A stretch of DNA of 64,000 bases from assembly GCF_051660745.1 (NCBI RefSeq), contig NZ_JBOFQF010000028.1, forward strand, positions 372,001-436,000, written 5' to 3'. The translations under genes and the position numbers were made by a program. Each line of letters begins with the position of its first letter. Within the stretch, counting starts at the first letter, position 1. Below, one piece after another: positions 1 through 7,083 of this stretch. This stretch comes from Segniliparus sp051660745 (GTDB lineage Bacteria; Actinomycetota; Actinomycetes; Mycobacteriales; Mycobacteriaceae). Under the pieces are notes generated by a model. The model was not told the DNA's origin and ran no database searches. It saw nothing but the letters and a program-made list of their open reading frames with translations.

Positions 1-1273
1 ATGCAGGGGCGGGGATGCCGAGTCCGACGGCGGTCGCCACCACTTTGCGCCACGAGCCGAGCGCGTGGGCCACCGCGTCGGTGAAGTACGGGGCGAGCAG
101 GAGGCTGGGCAGCTCCGGATCCGCGTCGTAGGCTTCTTTGATCTTGTTGAGGAAGCTGGCCCGGATGATGCAGCCGCCGCGCCAGATCGTGGCGAGGTCG
201 CCGGGCTTCACGCCCCAGTTGTTCTCATCGCTGCCCGCTTTGATCTGGTCGAAGCCCTGGGCGTACGAGACGATCTTCGAGGCGAAGAGCGCCTGGCGCA
301 CGTCCTCGACGAACCCGTCGAGGTTCGGCTTCTCGGCGAGCGGGCCGGAGGCCAGGCCCACTGCGGCTTTGCGCTGCGCGCGGGAGCCGGAGAGCGCGCG
401 GGCGAAGACCGCTTCGGCGATGCCGGTGACCGGGACGCCGAGGTCGAGCGCCGATTTGACGGTCCACCGGCCGGTGCCCTTCTGCTCGGCCTCGTCCACG
501 ATCACGTCTACCAGCGGTTTGCCGGTGCGCGGGTCCTTGTGGCTGAGCACCTCGGCGGTGATCTCGATCAAGTAGCTTTCGAGCTCAGTGGTGTTCCACT
601 CGCGGAAGATGTCGGCGATCTCGCCCGCAGGCAGGCCGAGCACGTCCTTGAGCAGCTGGTACGCCTCGGCGATGAGCTGCATGTCGGAGTACTCGATGCC
701 GTTGTGCACCATCTTGACGAAGTGTCCTGCGCCGTCCGGGCCGATGTGGGTGCAGCAGGGGACGCCGTCGACGTGCGCGGAGATGGACTCCAGCAGCGGG
801 CCGAGGGATTTGTAGGACTCGGCGGGGCCGCCGGGCATGATCGACGGGCCTTCGAGCGCGCCGACCTCGCCGCCGGAGACACCCATGCCGACGAAGTGCA
901 GCCCGCGCTCGCGCAGCGAGGCCTCGCGGCGGATGGTGTCGGTGAACAGCGAGTTCCCGCCGTCGATGATGATGTCGCCCTGTTCCATCTCGGCGGCCAG
1001 CTGCTCGATCACGGCGTCGGTGGCAGCGCCTGCCTGGACCATGATGAGGGCGCGGCGCGGACGCTCGAGCGCGTCCAAGAACTCGCGGATGGTCTCGGTG
1101 CGCACGAATTCGCCTTCCGAGCCGTGGGCTTCGAGGAGGGCGTCGGTGCGTCCGGCGCTGCGGTTGTGCAGCGCGACAGTGTGGCCATGGCGGGCGAGAT
1201 TGCGCGCGAGGTTGGCGCCCATGACGCCGAGGCCGGTGACTCCGATTTGTGCTGTGCCGGTGGGAATGCTCAC
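1..1273 (-). CDS. gnd: 6-phosphogluconate dehydrogenase (decarboxylating), C-terminus beyond the window
   Basis: Oxidative decarboxylation of 6-phosphogluconate to ribulose 5-phosphate with NADP, pentose phosphate pathway, cytoplasm. The translation begins at a GTG at 1273 and is open to the window edge, about 424 codons of a family that usually has 470-485 residues, so some 50-60 C-terminal residues are missing. Visible motifs in order: the dinucleotide-binding GVMGANLARN near residue 18, IIDGGNS, GVSGGEVGALEGPSIMPGG, and GAGHFVKMVHNGIEYSDMQLI with the catalytic Lys and the HNGIEY substrate loop. Position next to the BlaR1/BlaI pair is the same as gnd1 in M. tuberculosis as I recall that map. 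Identity is secure; the start codon is the best available GTG. Confidence 0.95.
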   Translation of the reverse strand, partial: MSIPTGTAQIGVTGLGVMGANLARNLARHGHTVALHNRSAGRTDALLEAHGSEGEFVRTETIREFLDALERPRRALIMVQAGAATDAVIEQLAAEMEQGDIIIDGGNSLFTDTIRREASLRERGLHFVGMGVSGGEVGALEGPSIMPGGPAESYKSLGPLLESISAHVDGVPCCTHIGPDGAGHFVKMVHNGIEYSDMQLIAEAYQLLKDVLGLPAGEIADIFREWNTTELESYLIEITAEVLSHKDPRTGKPLVDVIVDEAEQKGTGRWTVKSALDLGVPVTGIAEAVFARALSGSRAQRKAAVGLASGPLAEKPNLDGFVEDVRQALFASKIVSYAQGFDQIKAGSDENNWGVKPGDLATIWRGGCIIRASFLNKIKEAYDADPELPSLLLAPYFTDAVAHALGSWRKVVATAVGLGIPAPA

Positions 1274-1367
1274 CCTTACACCCTAGCGTGTAAGACGCGG
1301 ATCGTCCTTGTGAGGGCGAGCAATCTGGTTGTCCCCGCTTGTCTCTCGTCCCGCACGGGGACGACGG

Positions 1368-2303
1368 CTAGCGGAGAAGCCGGGAGAGCTCTTCGAGCCA
1401 TGGCACGGCGAGGGCGATAGTCGGGAAGACCAAGACCACGGAGGCTGCGAGATAGGCCGGGACGGAGATCCATGGCGACGGCTCCGGGGCGCAGAGCCGG
1501 TGGACTCTGTCCAAGGTGAACTCGCCGCCTGCGGCGATAGCCCCCGCCGGGGCCGCGGTGTCGGCGAGCGCGATGAGGGCGCGGGCGACCGGGGCCGCGC
1601 CGACGACCGAGCGCGCGTGGTCGTCGGCCAGCATCTCCACGAGCATGCGGACGCTGGTGAGCGCGGCGGCGGATCGGACGAAACGGGGGAATGCCTCGTA
1701 GATCGCGGTGAACGCCTCCAGGATGAGGTCGTGGCGGGCCCGGAGATGCGCCCGCTCGTGGCTGATCACCGCTTCGAGCTCGCTCGGCGCGAGCGAGTCG
1801 ACGGTCCCATGGCTGAGCACCAGCCGATGCCGAAGGCCCGGCAGGCAGTATGCGAACCGCTCCTCGGCGGCGAGCAGGCGAAGGTCGTCCTCGGCGTGCT
1901 CGGGGATCCGCCGGTCGCTGGTGAGGAGGTCCACGAGCATGCGGTGCCGGGCCCGGCGGGCGCGCAGCGAGACCGCGAGGCGGACGGCGGAGTAGCTCAG
2001 CCGGGCCCCGACCAGGAGCGTCAAGGCGAAGACGGAGACGCAGAACACCCACATCGGCCAGCCCAGCGTGGCGATCTGGGCATGGACGTCTTGTGTCGGG
2101 CGGCCGTCGGGGCCGGGCAGGAGCACCCGGCTCGCGATGGCGAGCCCGCAGCTGAAGGCGGAGAACACGGCGGCGATGGCGACGGCCTGCCACAGCACGA
2201 GCGCGGCGCGCGGCGCGCGCTGCGGCCACCGCGAGGCTGCCAGCCACGCCGGGATCGGCCCTGCGAGGAGGAGGGCGAGGGTCCCGAAGGCGACGGGTGT
2301 CAC
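1368..2303 (-). CDS. M56-family membrane metallopeptidase (BlaR1-like)
   Basis: Membrane protease of the BlaR1/MecR1 peptidase family, 311 residues from a GTG at 2303. The N-terminal half is hydrophobic (several membrane segments), followed by the zinc motif HERAH around residues 182-186 in the context ISHERAHLRARHD. There is no C-terminal penicillin-binding sensor domain, as in the short actinobacterial versions. The GTG start overlaps the stop of the upstream regulator by four bases (GTGA), so the two are translationally coupled. By family knowledge it would cleave or release the BlaI-type repressor encoded just upstream; the signal it senses cannot be read from the sequence. Confidence 0.85.
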   Translation of the reverse strand: MTPVAFGTLALLLAGPIPAWLAASRWPQRAPRAALVLWQAVAIAAVFSAFSCGLAIASRVLLPGPDGRPTQDVHAQIATLGWPMWVFCVSVFALTLLVGARLSYSAVRLAVSLRARRARHRMLVDLLTSDRRIPEHAEDDLRLLAAEERFAYCLPGLRHRLVLSHGTVDSLAPSELEAVISHERAHLRARHDLILEAFTAIYEAFPRFVRSAAALTSVRMLVEMLADDHARSVVGAAPVARALIALADTAAPAGAIAAGGEFTLDRVHRLCAPEPSPWISVPAYLAASVVLVFPTIALAVPWLEELSRLLR

Positions 2304-2704
2304 CCTTCGTCCGCCCCGTTCGGGGCCACGGGGTCGGGCTCTTGCTGCAGACGCAGCGCCTCGCGCATGGCGCGCGCCTCGCCGGGGCTCACTTGGCCGA
2401 TGAACCGGACGAGGGCGGCGGCGCGGACGCTGGAGTCCGGCGCCTGGCCCAACGCGTCGACCAAGAGGGCGGCCACCAGGTCCTCGCGGGGCTGGGCGGG
2501 GGAGTAGCGGTGCGCGCGGTCTTCGCGGCGCTGGATGACGAGGCGTTTGCGGGCGAGGCGCTGGAGCACGGTCATCACCGTGGTGTAGGCGAGGTCGCGG
2601 TCCGCCGCGAGCTCCTCGTGCACTTGGCGCACGGTGAGCGGCGCGGGGGAAGCCCAGAGGCGTTCCATCACCGCGCGTTCCAATTCGCCAAGGCCGTGCA
2701 TCAT
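2300..2704 (-). CDS. blaI: BlaI/MecI-family transcriptional repressor
   Basis: Winged-helix repressor of 134 residues. LGELERAVMERLW, followed by the helix-turn-helix TVRQVHEELAADRDLAYTTVMTVLQRLARKRLV and the wing RREDRAHRYSP, is the standard BlaI/MecI N-terminal DNA-binding domain; the C-terminal half is the dimerisation region. It forms an operon with the M56 peptidase and is divergent from the iron-box promoter and small RNA. The upstream 55 bases hold an AT-rich segment (GTAGGATATACTGC on the coding strand, immediately before the start) that could be its own operator, which I cannot verify. Corresponds in position to Rv1846c of M. tuberculosis. Confidence 0.92.
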   Translation of the reverse strand: MMHGLGELERAVMERLWASPAPLTVRQVHEELAADRDLAYTTVMTVLQRLARKRLVIQRREDRAHRYSPAQPREDLVAALLVDALGQAPDSSVRAAALVRFIGQVSPGEARAMREALRLQQEPDPVAPNGADEG

Positions 2705-2723
2705 TGCAGTATATCCTACCCCC

Positions 2724-2753
2724 TTGACAAGAAAGGTTAGCCTTACCTATAGT
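2724..2753 (+). promoter_or_regulatory. sigma-A-type promoter overlapped by an IdeR/DtxR iron box
   Basis: A perfect -35 TTGACA (2724-2729) and a -10 TATAGT (2748-2753) are 18 bases apart. The spacer and -10 carry AAAGGTTAGCCTTACCTAT (2732-2750), which matches the DtxR/IdeR consensus TTAGGTTAGSCTAACCTAA at 15 of 19 positions by hand count. Such placement implies repression by iron-loaded IdeR and transcription when iron is scarce. Confidence 0.8.
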
Positions 2754-2759
2754 GGAACT

Positions 2760-2847
2760 CGCCGGACGGAGCCGAGGGCTGCGGCGAAGTCCGGATCGAA
2801 GTCGGTGTCCCGCCACGCTGGTGGTGGGCGGGACACCGACTTTTTTC
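2760..2847 (+). ncRNA. mrsI: MrsI-like iron-responsive small RNA (candidate)
   Basis: A promoter with an iron box at 2724-2753 is followed after about 45 bases by a strong intrinsic terminator at 2799-2846, with no credible open reading frame between. The predicted transcript is about 85-90 nt. In M. tuberculosis the iron-sparing small RNA MrsI (ncRv11846) is known to lie beside the blaI homologue Rv1846c under IdeR control; here the neighbours are the same (blaI on one side, the Rv1847-like thioesterase and urease on the other). The transcription start near 2760 is inferred from the -10 position. I assign the name by synteny, regulation and size, not by sequence alignment. Confidence 0.7.
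2799..2846 (+). terminator. intrinsic terminator of the small RNA
   Basis: Perfect 16-base stem: left arm AAGTCGGTGTCCCGCC (2799-2814), right arm GGCGGGACACCGACTT (2827-2842), 12-base loop, and a run of T at 2841-2846. Canonical Rho-independent terminator on the + strand. Confidence 0.9.
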
Positions 2848-2896
2848 TTCCCCGGCCCCGCCGCTCCCGCGCGGGCGCGCGGCTACGATGGTCCGC

Positions 2897-3331
2897 ATGG
2901 CAGACCTCGACCCAGACCTGTTGGAAGCGCTCCAGATGGACGATCCCACGGGGTTCAACAAGTTCCTCGGGCTGCGCTACGGAGAAATCAGCGGCGCCTC
3001 GGTGGCCGCCGAGCTCGCCGTGACCGAAGACCACCTCCAGCCCCACGGCATTGTGCACGGCGGCATCTACGCCTCGGTGGTGGAGACGCTGCCGAGCGTT
3101 GGCGGGACCGTGTGGCTCGGCGGCAAGGGGTACTGCGTCGGGGTCCACAACGCCACCGACTTCTTCCGCCCGACCCGCGCGGGGGCGACGCTGCGCGCGA
3201 AGGCGGTCCCGGTGCACCAGGGCAAGAGCCAGCAGCTGTGGCGCGTTGAGATCGTGAACGACGAGGGCAAGCTCGCGGCGGCAGGGGAGCTGCGAGTGCA
3301 CAACATCTACTTCGGCGAGGGCGGGAGCTGA
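2897..3331 (+). CDS. PaaI-type hotdog-fold thioesterase
   Basis: A 144-residue single hotdog domain. HGIVHGGIYASVVETL is the 4HBT signature of PaaI-like acyl-CoA thioesterases and FFRPTRAGATLRAKAVPVHQGKSQQLWRVEIVNDEGKLAAAGELRV is the following strand pair. I take ATG 2897 because a TACGAT -10 hexamer (2884-2889) ends seven bases before it, which suggests a leaderless message and covers the alternative ATG at 2888. Its stop overlaps the ureA start (TGATG), so it heads the urease transcript. It occupies the place of Rv1847 in M. tuberculosis. Substrate unknown. Confidence 0.85.
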   Translation: MADLDPDLLEALQMDDPTGFNKFLGLRYGEISGASVAAELAVTEDHLQPHGIVHGGIYASVVETLPSVGGTVWLGGKGYCVGVHNATDFFRPTRAGATLRAKAVPVHQGKSQQLWRVEIVNDEGKLAAAGELRVHNIYFGEGGS

Positions 3332-3633
3332 TGCTGCTCACCCCGCACGAGCAAGAGCGCCTGCTCCTCTCCTACGCCGCAGAGCTGGCCAGGCGGCGCA
3401 AGGCGCGCGGCCTCAAGCTCAACCACCCCGAGGCGGTGGCGATCATTTCGGACCATGTCCTGGAGGGGGCGCGGGACGGGCGAACGGTCGCCGAGCTGAT
3501 GGACTCCGGGCGGGGCGTGCTCGCGCGCGAGGACGTCATGGAAGGCATTCCGGAGATGCTGCACGACGTGCAGATCGAGGCGACGTTCCCGGACGGGACC
3601 AAGCTTGTGACGGTGCATCACCCGATCGGGTGA
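3331..3633 (+). CDS. ureA: urease subunit gamma
   Basis: Small structural subunit of the nickel urease, 100 residues, the normal length. MLLTPHEQERLLLSYAAELARRRKARGLKLNHPEAVA and the C-terminal IEATFPDGTKLVTVHHPI are typical UreA. It is coupled to the thioesterase gene by a one-base overlap. The next urease gene, ureB, is not adjacent but about 3 kb downstream, with three unrelated genes between, which is unusual. The last 16 bases overlap the 3' end of the convergent acetyltransferase gene. Confidence 0.97.
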   Translation: MLLTPHEQERLLLSYAAELARRRKARGLKLNHPEAVAIISDHVLEGARDGRTVAELMDSGRGVLAREDVMEGIPEMLHDVQIEATFPDGTKLVTVHHPIG

Positions 3634-4232
3634 CGCTCGCGATCCGCCGCCCTGGCCAGCGCGTACAGCGCCATGCGCCGATTGGCCATCTGATGCTCGC
3701 CGAGGAACGCGCAGCCCGCGTGTTCGAGCACCCGCCGGGCCCCCGCGTTGCGGTGGTCGGGGTCGAACATGACGCGCTCGCAGCGCGGATCGAGTTCGAG
3801 GAGGCTCGCGACGAGGCGGGGGAGCAGGCTCGTCATGAGCCCCTTGCCCGTCATGGCGGGGTCGGCGATCGCGACATGCATCCCCAAGTCGAAGGGGCCT
3901 GCCTCGTACCGGTCGCCGATCGAGTCTTGCGCGGCGCGGTAGATCTCGAGGTACATGCAGGGCTTGCCGTCGGACTCGACGATGCAGGGCAGCGAGTACG
4001 AGCCGTCGGCCTGCGCTTTGAGCTGCTCGCGCCACCGTTCGTCGGGCCAGTCCTGCTCCCAGCCCCGCACGAGCTCGGGCTGGCGCATCCATGCGGCGAC
4101 GAGCGGCGCGTCCGTGTCGGGGTCTGCTGGGCGCACGCGGAAGGGGGCTTCGAGCTTCGGCGCGGGCGGCGCGGGCACCCATGCGGGGCCGGGCGCGATA
4201 TGGCGCGGCAGGCCGGGGCGAGGTCGTGTCAT
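3618..4232 (-). CDS. MbtK/IucB-like siderophore lysine N-acyltransferase (GNAT fold)
   Basis: Acyl-CoA-dependent N-acyltransferase of 204 residues, resembling the mycobactin lysine acylase MbtK. The family pattern is clear: GWEQDWPDERWREQL, SLPCIVESDGKPCMYLEIYRAAQDSIG, FDLGMHVAIADPAMTGKGL (acetyl-CoA-binding turn) and ERVMFDPDHRNAGARRVLEHAGCAFLGE. In mycobactin-type siderophores the enzyme acylates the hydroxylated lysine arm. An iron box sits 50 bases upstream of the start (4282-4300), and AGAAAGG precedes the ATG as ribosome-binding site, both of which fit an iron-repressed siderophore gene. It is embedded between ureA and ureB and convergent with ureA (16-base overlap). Confidence 0.82.
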   Translation of the reverse strand: MTRPRPGLPRHIAPGPAWVPAPPAPKLEAPFRVRPADPDTDAPLVAAWMRQPELVRGWEQDWPDERWREQLKAQADGSYSLPCIVESDGKPCMYLEIYRAAQDSIGDRYEAGPFDLGMHVAIADPAMTGKGLMTSLLPRLVASLLELDPRCERVMFDPDHRNAGARRVLEHAGCAFLGEHQMANRRMALYALARAADRERHPIG

Positions 4233-4281
4233 TCGGGCCTTTCTGCGTCTCTCCGGGTCTGCGTCTCTCCGGGTAAGAATA

Positions 4282-4300
4282 TAAGGCTAGGCTATCCTCG
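4282..4300. promoter_or_regulatory. IdeR/DtxR iron box in a divergent promoter
   Basis: TAAGGCTAGGCTATCCTCG matches the TTAGGTTAGGCTAACCTAA consensus at 14 of 19 positions. It lies between the MbtK-like gene (leftward) and the MBL hydrolase gene (rightward). On the minus strand a TATATT hexamer overlaps its edge and can serve as -10 for the acyltransferase gene. Confidence 0.7.
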
Positions 4301-4355
4301 TTTGTGGGGGCGCGGCGGTCGGAATAAACGTCGGGCAGGGCGAGTTGCAGCCGTC

Positions 4356-5282
4356 GTGCACGAGTCCCACACGACTTTCCAGATCGGCCAGATCAAGATC
4401 ACCCAGCTCGTCGAGCTCTATCCGTGGGAGTTCCCCGCTCGGGGCTGGTTCCCCGAGCTGACCCCGGAGCAAGCGGCAGTGGCGGCCGAGCACTACCCCG
4501 CGGCGGTCGTCGACGACACGACGTGGGTCGTGGCGCTGCGCAATTACGTGGTCGAGCTCGGCGGCAAGGTGATCGTCGTGGACACCTGCGCGGGCAACCA
4601 CAAAACCCGGCCGAACATGTCCGAGCTGCACCAGCTCGGCACGGACTACCTCGAACGCTTCGTGCGGGCGGGCTTCGACCCCGAGCGGGTCGACATCGTG
4701 GTCAACACGCATCTGCATCCGGACCACTGCGGCTGGAACACCCGGCTGGCAGACGGGGCGTGGCTGCCGAGCTTCCCGAACGCGGTCCATCTCTTCGACC
4801 GGGCGGAGCTGGAGTTCGCGAGGACGGTCGGGCCGAGCGGTCTGCTCGGGGCGCTCTCCGAGGACGTCGGCAACATGTACGAGGACTCCGTCCTGCCGAT
4901 CCTCGAACAAGCTGAGCACGAGCTCATCGAGGCGGGGGAGGAGATCCTGTCGTTCGGCGCCGCCAGAGTCGCGACGCTCGCGACTCCGGGGCACACGCCA
5001 GGGCATCTGGCGGTGGAGGCCCGCGACGGCGGGGACGGCGTGATCCTCTCCGGGGACGTGCTCCACCACCCGGTCCAGGCGCGCTATCCGGATCTGCGGT
5101 TCGTGGGGGACGCGGACCCCGAGCAGGCCGTCCGGACGCGGCGGGAGCTGTTGGCGCGTTGCGCGGACGAGGGGCTGCGCCTGCTCACCGCGCATGTGGC
5201 GACTCGGCCCGGCTCTGCGCTGCAAGCCCCGCTCGGCGTGGTCCGCGATGAGGCGGACGGCGGCTTCGACTGGGTTGTGTGA
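4356..5282 (+). CDS. metallo-beta-lactamase-fold hydrolase
   Basis: A 308-residue MBL-fold protein. VVNTHLHPDHCGWNT contains the HxHxDH zinc motif, LATPGHTPGHL supplies the next metal His and LSGDVLHHP the bridging Asp. The N-terminal FQIGQIKITQLVELYPWEFPARGWFPELTPEQ resembles the actinobacterial lactonase-like subgroup, but the substrate cannot be named. GTG 4356 is chosen as the first start in frame after the iron-box region; no good Shine-Dalgarno is present. Being divergent from an iron-box-controlled siderophore gene, it may also respond to iron, though a fitting -10 in this direction is not obvious. Confidence 0.8.
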   Translation: MHESHTTFQIGQIKITQLVELYPWEFPARGWFPELTPEQAAVAAEHYPAAVVDDTTWVVALRNYVVELGGKVIVVDTCAGNHKTRPNMSELHQLGTDYLERFVRAGFDPERVDIVVNTHLHPDHCGWNTRLADGAWLPSFPNAVHLFDRAELEFARTVGPSGLLGALSEDVGNMYEDSVLPILEQAEHELIEAGEEILSFGAARVATLATPGHTPGHLAVEARDGGDGVILSGDVLHHPVQARYPDLRFVGDADPEQAVRTRRELLARCADEGLRLLTAHVATRPGSALQAPLGVVRDEADGGFDWVV

Positions 5283-5316
5283 GCGCCGGGCCGGGCTTTC
5301 GGGCGCCGGGCGCGGC

Positions 5317-6468
5317 TCAGCGGTACCAGCCGAGCACGCGGGAGGCGAGGAGCACGAGCCCCAACGAGATCGCCGCGACCACGACGAGGCCGATCACCGC
5401 GACGAGGAACGGGCGCCACCCGGACTTGGCGAGCTGGCGGAAGTCGGTGGACAGGCCGACTCCCGCGAAGGTCAAGAGGAACGCCCATTTGGACAGGTTG
5501 TCGACATTGGCGATCTGCCCCTTGCTCAACAGGCCCGCCGTGGCGACAGCCGCGACGGCGACGAAGCCGAGGACGAACTTCGGGAACTTCTGCCAGAGGA
5601 ATTTCGCCCGCGCGGCGCCGCCCTGCGGCGCTTCCCCTTCGCCCCGAGCGGCCCAGTAGATGGCGAAGCCCAGCACCACGAAGCCGATCAGCCCGTTGCG
5701 CACCGACTTGACCAACACGGCGGTCTTGCCCGCCTCGGGGGAGTACAAGTAGCCGGTCGCGGCTGTCTCCGCCGTGTTGTCCACGGCCAATCCGGCCCAC
5801 AGCCCGAACTCGTGGTCGGTGAGGCCGATGGCGTGGCCGAGCGCGGGCAGGGTGAACAGCCCGACCGCGCCGAGCGTGAGGATCGCGGCGATGGCGTAGC
5901 CGGCTTCGGAGTTCTTCGCCCGGATCGCGCCCTTGGCCGCGACGATCGCGGAGACTCCGCAGATCGAGGTGCCGATGGCCAGGAGCGAGCCGAGTTTGCC
6001 GGAGAGCCCCAACAGCCGCGCGGCGAGCAGGATGACCGCGCCCGCGACCACCATGTCCACGATGATCTGCACGAAGGCGAGCCCGCCGAGCTTGACGAGG
6101 TTCAGGAGCAGGAACCGGACTCCCAGCAGGACGATGCCCGCCTTGAGCCAGAACTCGTATGTGGCGACTCCGGGCCGGAACACGGGGCGAACGCCGACGG
6201 TGTTCACGATGACGAGGCCGAAGAGGATGGCCCAGAGCACGTACTCGATATCGGGCAGCGGCGTGTGCGTGGCGGCTCCGATGGCTTTGAGCTCGGCTTG
6301 CGCCCACTTGCCCGCCAGCCCGACCGCGAGCAGGAGCGCGATCCCGGGGAGGAGCGCGAGCGCGCCTCGCACGGTCAGCGGCCCGTTGAACACCGGCCCG
6401 TCGAACGGCGAGTCCTCCGGCTCCTCGGCGGCCGTGGCGCGCTCGGCCGCAGCCGTCCCCGCGCTCAC
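5317..6468 (-). CDS. YeiH-family putative sulfate exporter / membrane transporter
   Basis: A 383-residue integral membrane protein with about ten hydrophobic segments. The stretches LPDIEYVLWAILFGLVIVNTVGV, EFWLKAGIVLLGVRFLL, AIGTSICGVSAIVAAKGAI and GLWAGLAVDNTAETAATGYLYSPEAGKTA are characteristic of the YeiH (Cons_hypoth698) family, whose transported ion is only tentatively sulfate or sulfonate. GTG 6468 overlaps the stop of the preceding 46-codon gene by four bases (GTGA), so both are translated together. The gene lies between ureA and ureB on the opposite strand, which breaks the urease operon. Confidence 0.85.
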   Translation of the reverse strand: MSAGTAAAERATAAEEPEDSPFDGPVFNGPLTVRGALALLPGIALLLAVGLAGKWAQAELKAIGAATHTPLPDIEYVLWAILFGLVIVNTVGVRPVFRPGVATYEFWLKAGIVLLGVRFLLLNLVKLGGLAFVQIIVDMVVAGAVILLAARLLGLSGKLGSLLAIGTSICGVSAIVAAKGAIRAKNSEAGYAIAAILTLGAVGLFTLPALGHAIGLTDHEFGLWAGLAVDNTAETAATGYLYSPEAGKTAVLVKSVRNGLIGFVVLGFAIYWAARGEGEAPQGGAARAKFLWQKFPKFVLGFVAVAAVATAGLLSKGQIANVDNLSKWAFLLTFAGVGLSTDFRQLAKSGWRPFLVAVIGLVVVAAISLGLVLLASRVLGWYR

Positions 6469-6605
6469 CAGGGGATCCTCGGCAGCACGCCGAGCGCGGC
6501 CAAAGCGACGACCGCCCCGCTGGCGATCACCGCCCACCAGTCGGCTCCGAGCCCGCGCCGGGCGGGCGGCGGCGTTGCCGCGGTTTCTGGGTCGTGTTCG
6601 GCCAT
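6465..6605 (-). CDS. small single-pass membrane protein, coupled to the YeiH gene
   Basis: A 46-residue protein: a polar, Pro/Ala-rich N-terminus followed by one membrane segment, WWAVIASGAVVALAALGVLPRI. The start is the only ATG in a suitable position (6605) and its stop codon overlaps the GTG start of the exporter gene. Four-base stop/start overlap with a real gene is the main reason to believe it. It may be an accessory subunit of the transporter; no family is recognised. Confidence 0.6.
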   Translation of the reverse strand: MAEHDPETAATPPPARRGLGADWWAVIASGAVVALAALGVLPRIPW

Positions 6606-6708
6606 GGCTGTAGCCTGGCACGGCCCGCTCTTCGGGGCAACCATTTGCCGCACCGGGAACGCAACCCAGGCCGAGCGGACGAACTTGCTGCTCAAGTACA
6701 GTGATCGC

Positions 6709-7083
6709 ATGATTCCTGGCGAGATACTCGGCTCCACTGGCTACGCCCCCAGCTATATCGAGTTGAACGAGGGCAAGCCGTCGATTCCGTTCGAGGTGTG
6801 CAACACCGGCGACCGGCCGGTGCAGGTCGGCAGCCATGTCCATTTCGCCCAGGCCAACACGGCGCTGCGGTTCGACCGGGATCGCGCGCACGGGCTGCGG
6901 CTGGACATTCCGGCAGGCACGGCGGTGCGCTTCGAGCCGGGCGTGGCCAAGCAGGTCTTCCTGACGCCGCTCGGCGGAGCCCGCTACGTGCCAGGTCTGA
7001 GCCTCGACCCGCCGGGGAGCCTCGGCGCGCCCGTGGAAGTCCAGATCATAGAAGAGAGCAGCGAAGACGGGGTCGAGGAATGA
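6709..7083 (+). CDS. ureB: urease subunit beta
   Basis: UreB, 124 residues, somewhat longer than the usual 100-105 because of a C-terminal extension (VEVQIIEESSEDGVEE). MIPGEIL, RPVQVGSHVHFAQANTALRFDR, GLRLDIPAGTAVRFEPG and VFLTPLGGARYVPG are diagnostic. A new promoter is expected in the 100 bases upstream, since the gene is separated from ureA. Its stop overlaps the ureC start (ATGA). Confidence 0.96.
   Translation: MIPGEILGSTGYAPSYIELNEGKPSIPFEVCNTGDRPVQVGSHVHFAQANTALRFDRDRAHGLRLDIPAGTAVRFEPGVAKQVFLTPLGGARYVPGLSLDPPGSLGAPVEVQIIEESSEDGVEE

Noticed and set aside
65..1420. Long open frame on the + strand opposite gnd
   Set aside because: It is the complement of gnd with low-complexity Arg/Ala/Gly-rich translation and no family motifs; such long antisense frames are usual at this GC content. 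The same reason excludes the + strand frames over nirB, the fadE genes, ndh and hisN, and the minus frames over valS, rne and obg.
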